From the NCBI RefSeq assembly GCF_004359215.1, contig NC_090612.1, forward strand, positions 989,398 through 1,026,358: a stretch of 36,961 nt of DNA. The letters are read 5' to 3'. Below, piece after piece: positions 34,481-36,961 of this stretch. Both the position numbers and the translations under genes were made by a program. The notes below the pieces were generated by a model. That model had not been told where the DNA came from and searched no databases. It worked only from the letters and a program-made list of their open reading frames with translations. This stretch comes from Bremia lactucae (taxonomy: Eukaryota > Oomycota > Peronosporomycetes > Peronosporales > Peronosporaceae). Position 1 is the stretch's first letter, and each line of letters begins with the position of its first letter.

Positions 34481-36961
34481 GGCGGACTCGGCTCCACCTA
34501 ACTGGACAAACGTTGGTGTTCTCACTGTGAACACCAACGGCGTGAAAAAAATGGCCACCTCTTGATCGAGCATCTGCTCTCCAGGTACTCGGTATCTTGT
34601 CTCCAAGAGACCAAGTTTGCCGACCGCCACCACCTTGACACCTTCCGCTTCCACCTCGAGTCGATGTTCGCGCACAAGCTGTTCGTGAGTGACGAGAATG
34701 CGCTGTTCGATCGACCGACGCGAGGTCGAAGTAACGGCGTCTTGACGCTGCTGCGCTCCGACTTTCCCGGCTTCGACTCAGCTGCCGAGGTTCCCCACCT
34801 GACAATCTCAAGCCGCTACCTCGTCGTACGTGTGATGGTCGAGCTCGCCCCCATTTACATACACAATGTGTATGCGCCGGTGGACAAACAAGAAAAACAA
34901 GCCTTCTTCTCGAGTTTGACGACAGAGGGCTTCGAAGAAGCCGCAACTCACTTGGTGCTCGGTGACCTGAACACTCCGCTTGACCCAAGCCTCGACTGCT
35001 CCACGCCGGACTTCTGCTGCGACCCGGGTCGCTCGAGTTGCCTTGACTGGTTGGCGCGGCTAGGCGTTGTTGACGCCTGGCGTATCCATAACGACTCGAA
35101 GCGCGTCTTCACCGGCCCGATGCCCCGCAAGAACCGGCTCGACTACGTGCTTATGTCCGAGTCGTTCTGCAACCGATTCTTCCACGGCGCCAAGTACTTC
35201 AACCCAAAGCACGCAGGCGATCACCTCGCGCACAGTGTCAGCTTTAAGTCTGGATCCCAGCTGCACGGCCGAGGGTATTGGAAGTTTCCACGATACCTTC
35301 TCGACTATCCACAAGTCGTCTTGGCGTTACAGCGTGAAGCCAGCGACATCCTCAAGCAGCTCCGGTCGGTATCGAACCCGGGAAGGCTGTGGGAGACATG
35401 GAAGGTGAGGATCAAGTCGCAACTTCAGGACCTTCAGAAAAAACTCCGTACACAAGAGGCTCACGCCGTGGAAGAGGCTCGTGTTGCGCTTGACCGCGCA
35501 GCCGCGCAGTATCGGACGGAGTCGGCCAAAGAGAACCGAGACGTGTACGAAGCCGCTATGCGCGAGTACAAGGCGACGGTGACAAGGTCGAGCCAGTACA
35601 GTCAAGACGCCTCCTTTGACTTTCAAGCCGCGAATGCTGAAAAGTCGACGAAGCACTTTTTCCGTCCTCTCGACACCAGCCTTAGGCGCGTCTCCATCGA
35701 GGAAGTCATCACGCCAAGCGGACGCGTCTCTACCAACTCGCACGAGATCTGCCTCCGGTTCCTCGAGCACTGGGGTTCCGAGATGGGAGACGACAATAGC
35801 CCTGGCGGTAAGGCACTTCCGCTTAATGAGGTTACTCAACGCAAACTGCTGGACTCCGTCGTTCGAAGACTGCCTGAGCTTGACCGCGACATGCTGGACA
35901 GGGACGTCAGCGCGTCGGACCTCGAGCTGGCGATCAAGGATATGAAGGCAACTTCGTCTCCTGGGATGGATGGCTTGACGGCTGGCTTCTACCAGGTCGC
36001 GCCGGCAATTTTTGGCGAGTGTCTCGCGTTGATATTTAGGAACAGACTCGAGTGCGGGAAGCTTTTGGCGTCGCAACGCAAGTCGGCGGTGATCCTGCTG
36101 CATAAGAAGGGCTCCCGTGCTGACCCGGGCAACTATCGCCCGATCGCTCTGATCCCTGTCGACGTCAAGGTGCTGTCGAAGGCACTCACATTCCGTCTTC
36201 AGACTGTCATCGGCAAGCTGATCCACCCCGACCAGAAAGGTTTCGTCCGTGGCCGCTCGATCCACCATCACGTTCGCTTCCTTGCAGATCTTCAGGACCT
36301 TGTGACCAGCCGCGACGAGGGGGCATATGCGCTGTTCTTGGACTTTCAAAAAGCGTTTGACCGCGTGAACTGGGAGTACATGTTCAAGATACTTAAGCGC
36401 ATGGGCATCGGAGATGGCTTCATCCGCTGGATCAAGCTGCTGTACACCGACCCGCTCGCTCATCTCCTTATCAACGGCGAGGTTCAACCGGCACTGCACC
36501 CAACACGTGGAGTAAAGCAAGGCGACCCGCTCTCTGCGCTGCTCTTTATCTTGACGATTGAATCGCTTGGTAGCCTGCTCCGATCGCACGAGGAATACGG
36601 TGTTTGCCTCAACGATGACCACACGGTGACGAGCATCTTCTTTGCAGATGACTCGGCGCTCCTCGGTAGCTCCATCGTGAACTTGCAGGCTCAGCTCGAT
36701 ATCGTCAAAACATACTGTAAAGGCTCCGGCGCGAAATTAAACCTATCCAAGTCGGTGCTGCTGGCGCTGAATCGTAGCCTTGAGTGCCCGTTGATGCCGG
36801 CTGTTCAGGTCCTCGGGCAGACGGAGTCGGTTAAGTACCTTGGTATCCCATTCAGCCAGTCATGTATGGACAGCCGTATTCTCGATTTGCTTGACCAACG
36901 CTTCTACGACGGCTTCAAATCGTGGTATCGGCGCGCGCGGACATTGCGCGGCCGACTTCTC
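34479..36961 (+). pseudogene. LINE B ORF2: endonuclease and RT, one frameshift, cut by edge
   Basis: The ORF2 frame passes through the ORF1 stop region without an ATG (AAKADSAPPNWTNVGVLTVN). One base is missing in the A-run at 34545-34551 compared with LINE A. From 34553 the frame is open for 803 codons to the window end. Endonuclease: LHTF-like helices, THLVLGDLNTPLDP, RKNRLDYVLMS. RT: SSPGMDGLTAGFYQ, RADPGNYRPIALIPVD, HPDQKGFVRGRS, LDFQKAFDRVNW (motif A with Asp, near 36337-36370), HPTRGVKQGDPLSALLF, FFADDSALL (36638-36664). Core catalytic residues are all present. The zf-RVT end lies outside the window. Confidence 0.88.

Larger units (their letters stand above)
31690..36961 (+). mobile_element. 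LINE B, tRNA-associated non-LTR retrotransposon (cut by window end)
   Basis: Starts TTCTCAATTTGCC (31690-31702), as LINE A does, 3 bp from the tRNA-Thr 5' end. Same layout: 5' UTR of about 105 bp, ORF1 from 31795, ORF2 from about 34479 past the right edge. Diverged from A at DNA level but collinear in protein. GC-richer than LINE A, and far better preserved. Confidence 0.88.

Noticed and set aside
34260..34988. 242-codon minus-strand frame
   Set aside because: Antisense to the ORF1-ORF2 junction of LINE B; no recognisable protein.
35327..36622. 431-codon open frame on the minus strand
   Set aside because: It is antisense to the LINE B endonuclease and RT frame, which has clear conserved motifs. 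The long antisense frame is an effect of GC-rich codon use.
1..36961. CRISPR arrays, operons, bacterial insertion sequences, oomycete RXLR-type effectors
   Set aside because: None seen. The repeats present are LTRs, LINEs and tRNA units, and no secreted RXLR or Crinkler start was found in any frame.

Overview
The window is eukaryotic. It has spliced genes with GT-AG introns, chromodomain-type Ty3/gypsy LTR retrotransposons, non-LTR retrotransposons (LINEs) and split Pol III-type tRNA promoters. The style of the gypsy polyproteins (LTRs starting TGTAACGGGG), LINE ORF2 with a zf-RVT tail, and compact genes in a sea of transposons suggest an oomycete, probably a Phytophthora or downy-mildew relative. 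That assignment is inference from family resemblance and could not be searched.

Layout. Positions 1-3760 hold fragments of at least two gypsy elements, mostly on the minus strand. They include an open gag frame that runs off the left edge, and an integrase, chromodomain and gag remnant of a second element. Positions 3865-8460 hold the only two ordinary host genes, both on the plus strand: a three-exon casein kinase II catalytic subunit (CK2 alpha, 348 aa) and a single-exon LRPPRC-like pentatricopeptide repeat protein (891 aa). An LTR insertion with a 5-bp target duplication and an internal assembly gap lies at 8846-10246. Positions 10250-16830 are a mosaic of decayed gypsy gag, protease, RT, RNase H, integrase and chromodomain pieces, mostly minus. 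A second, plus-strand gypsy element (LTR and gag) starts at 16829. A 2705-bp stretch (14874-17578) is repeated at 17580-20284 across a single N; this looks like two overlapping contig ends placed end to end, not a biological duplication. A further LTR with a polypurine tract, an unidentified 207-aa ORF and two strong hairpins run up to a 100-N gap (21905-22004).

Positions 22005-36961 are the most interesting part. Two related LINEs, A (22832-29865) and B (about 31690 to beyond the right edge), lie head to tail, separated by a small cluster of tRNA genes and tRNA-like remnants. The 5' end of each LINE begins exactly 3 bp beyond the 5' end of an oppositely oriented tRNA gene (Lys for A, Thr for B). 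LINE A is flanked by an 11-bp target duplication that includes the first nine nucleotides of the tRNA. This points to a tRNA-gene-targeting LINE family. LINE A is decayed (many frameshifts, a lost catalytic Asp in RT). LINE B is nearly intact, with only three apparent frameshifts in the visible part. In both, ORF2 overlaps or abuts the ORF1 stop codon and has no AUG start.

The host genes are unrelated in function (nuclear/cytosolic kinase, probable mitochondrial RNA-binding protein). The rest is mobile-element biology: repeated LTR insertions and recombination on the left, Pol III-gene-directed LINE insertion on the right.
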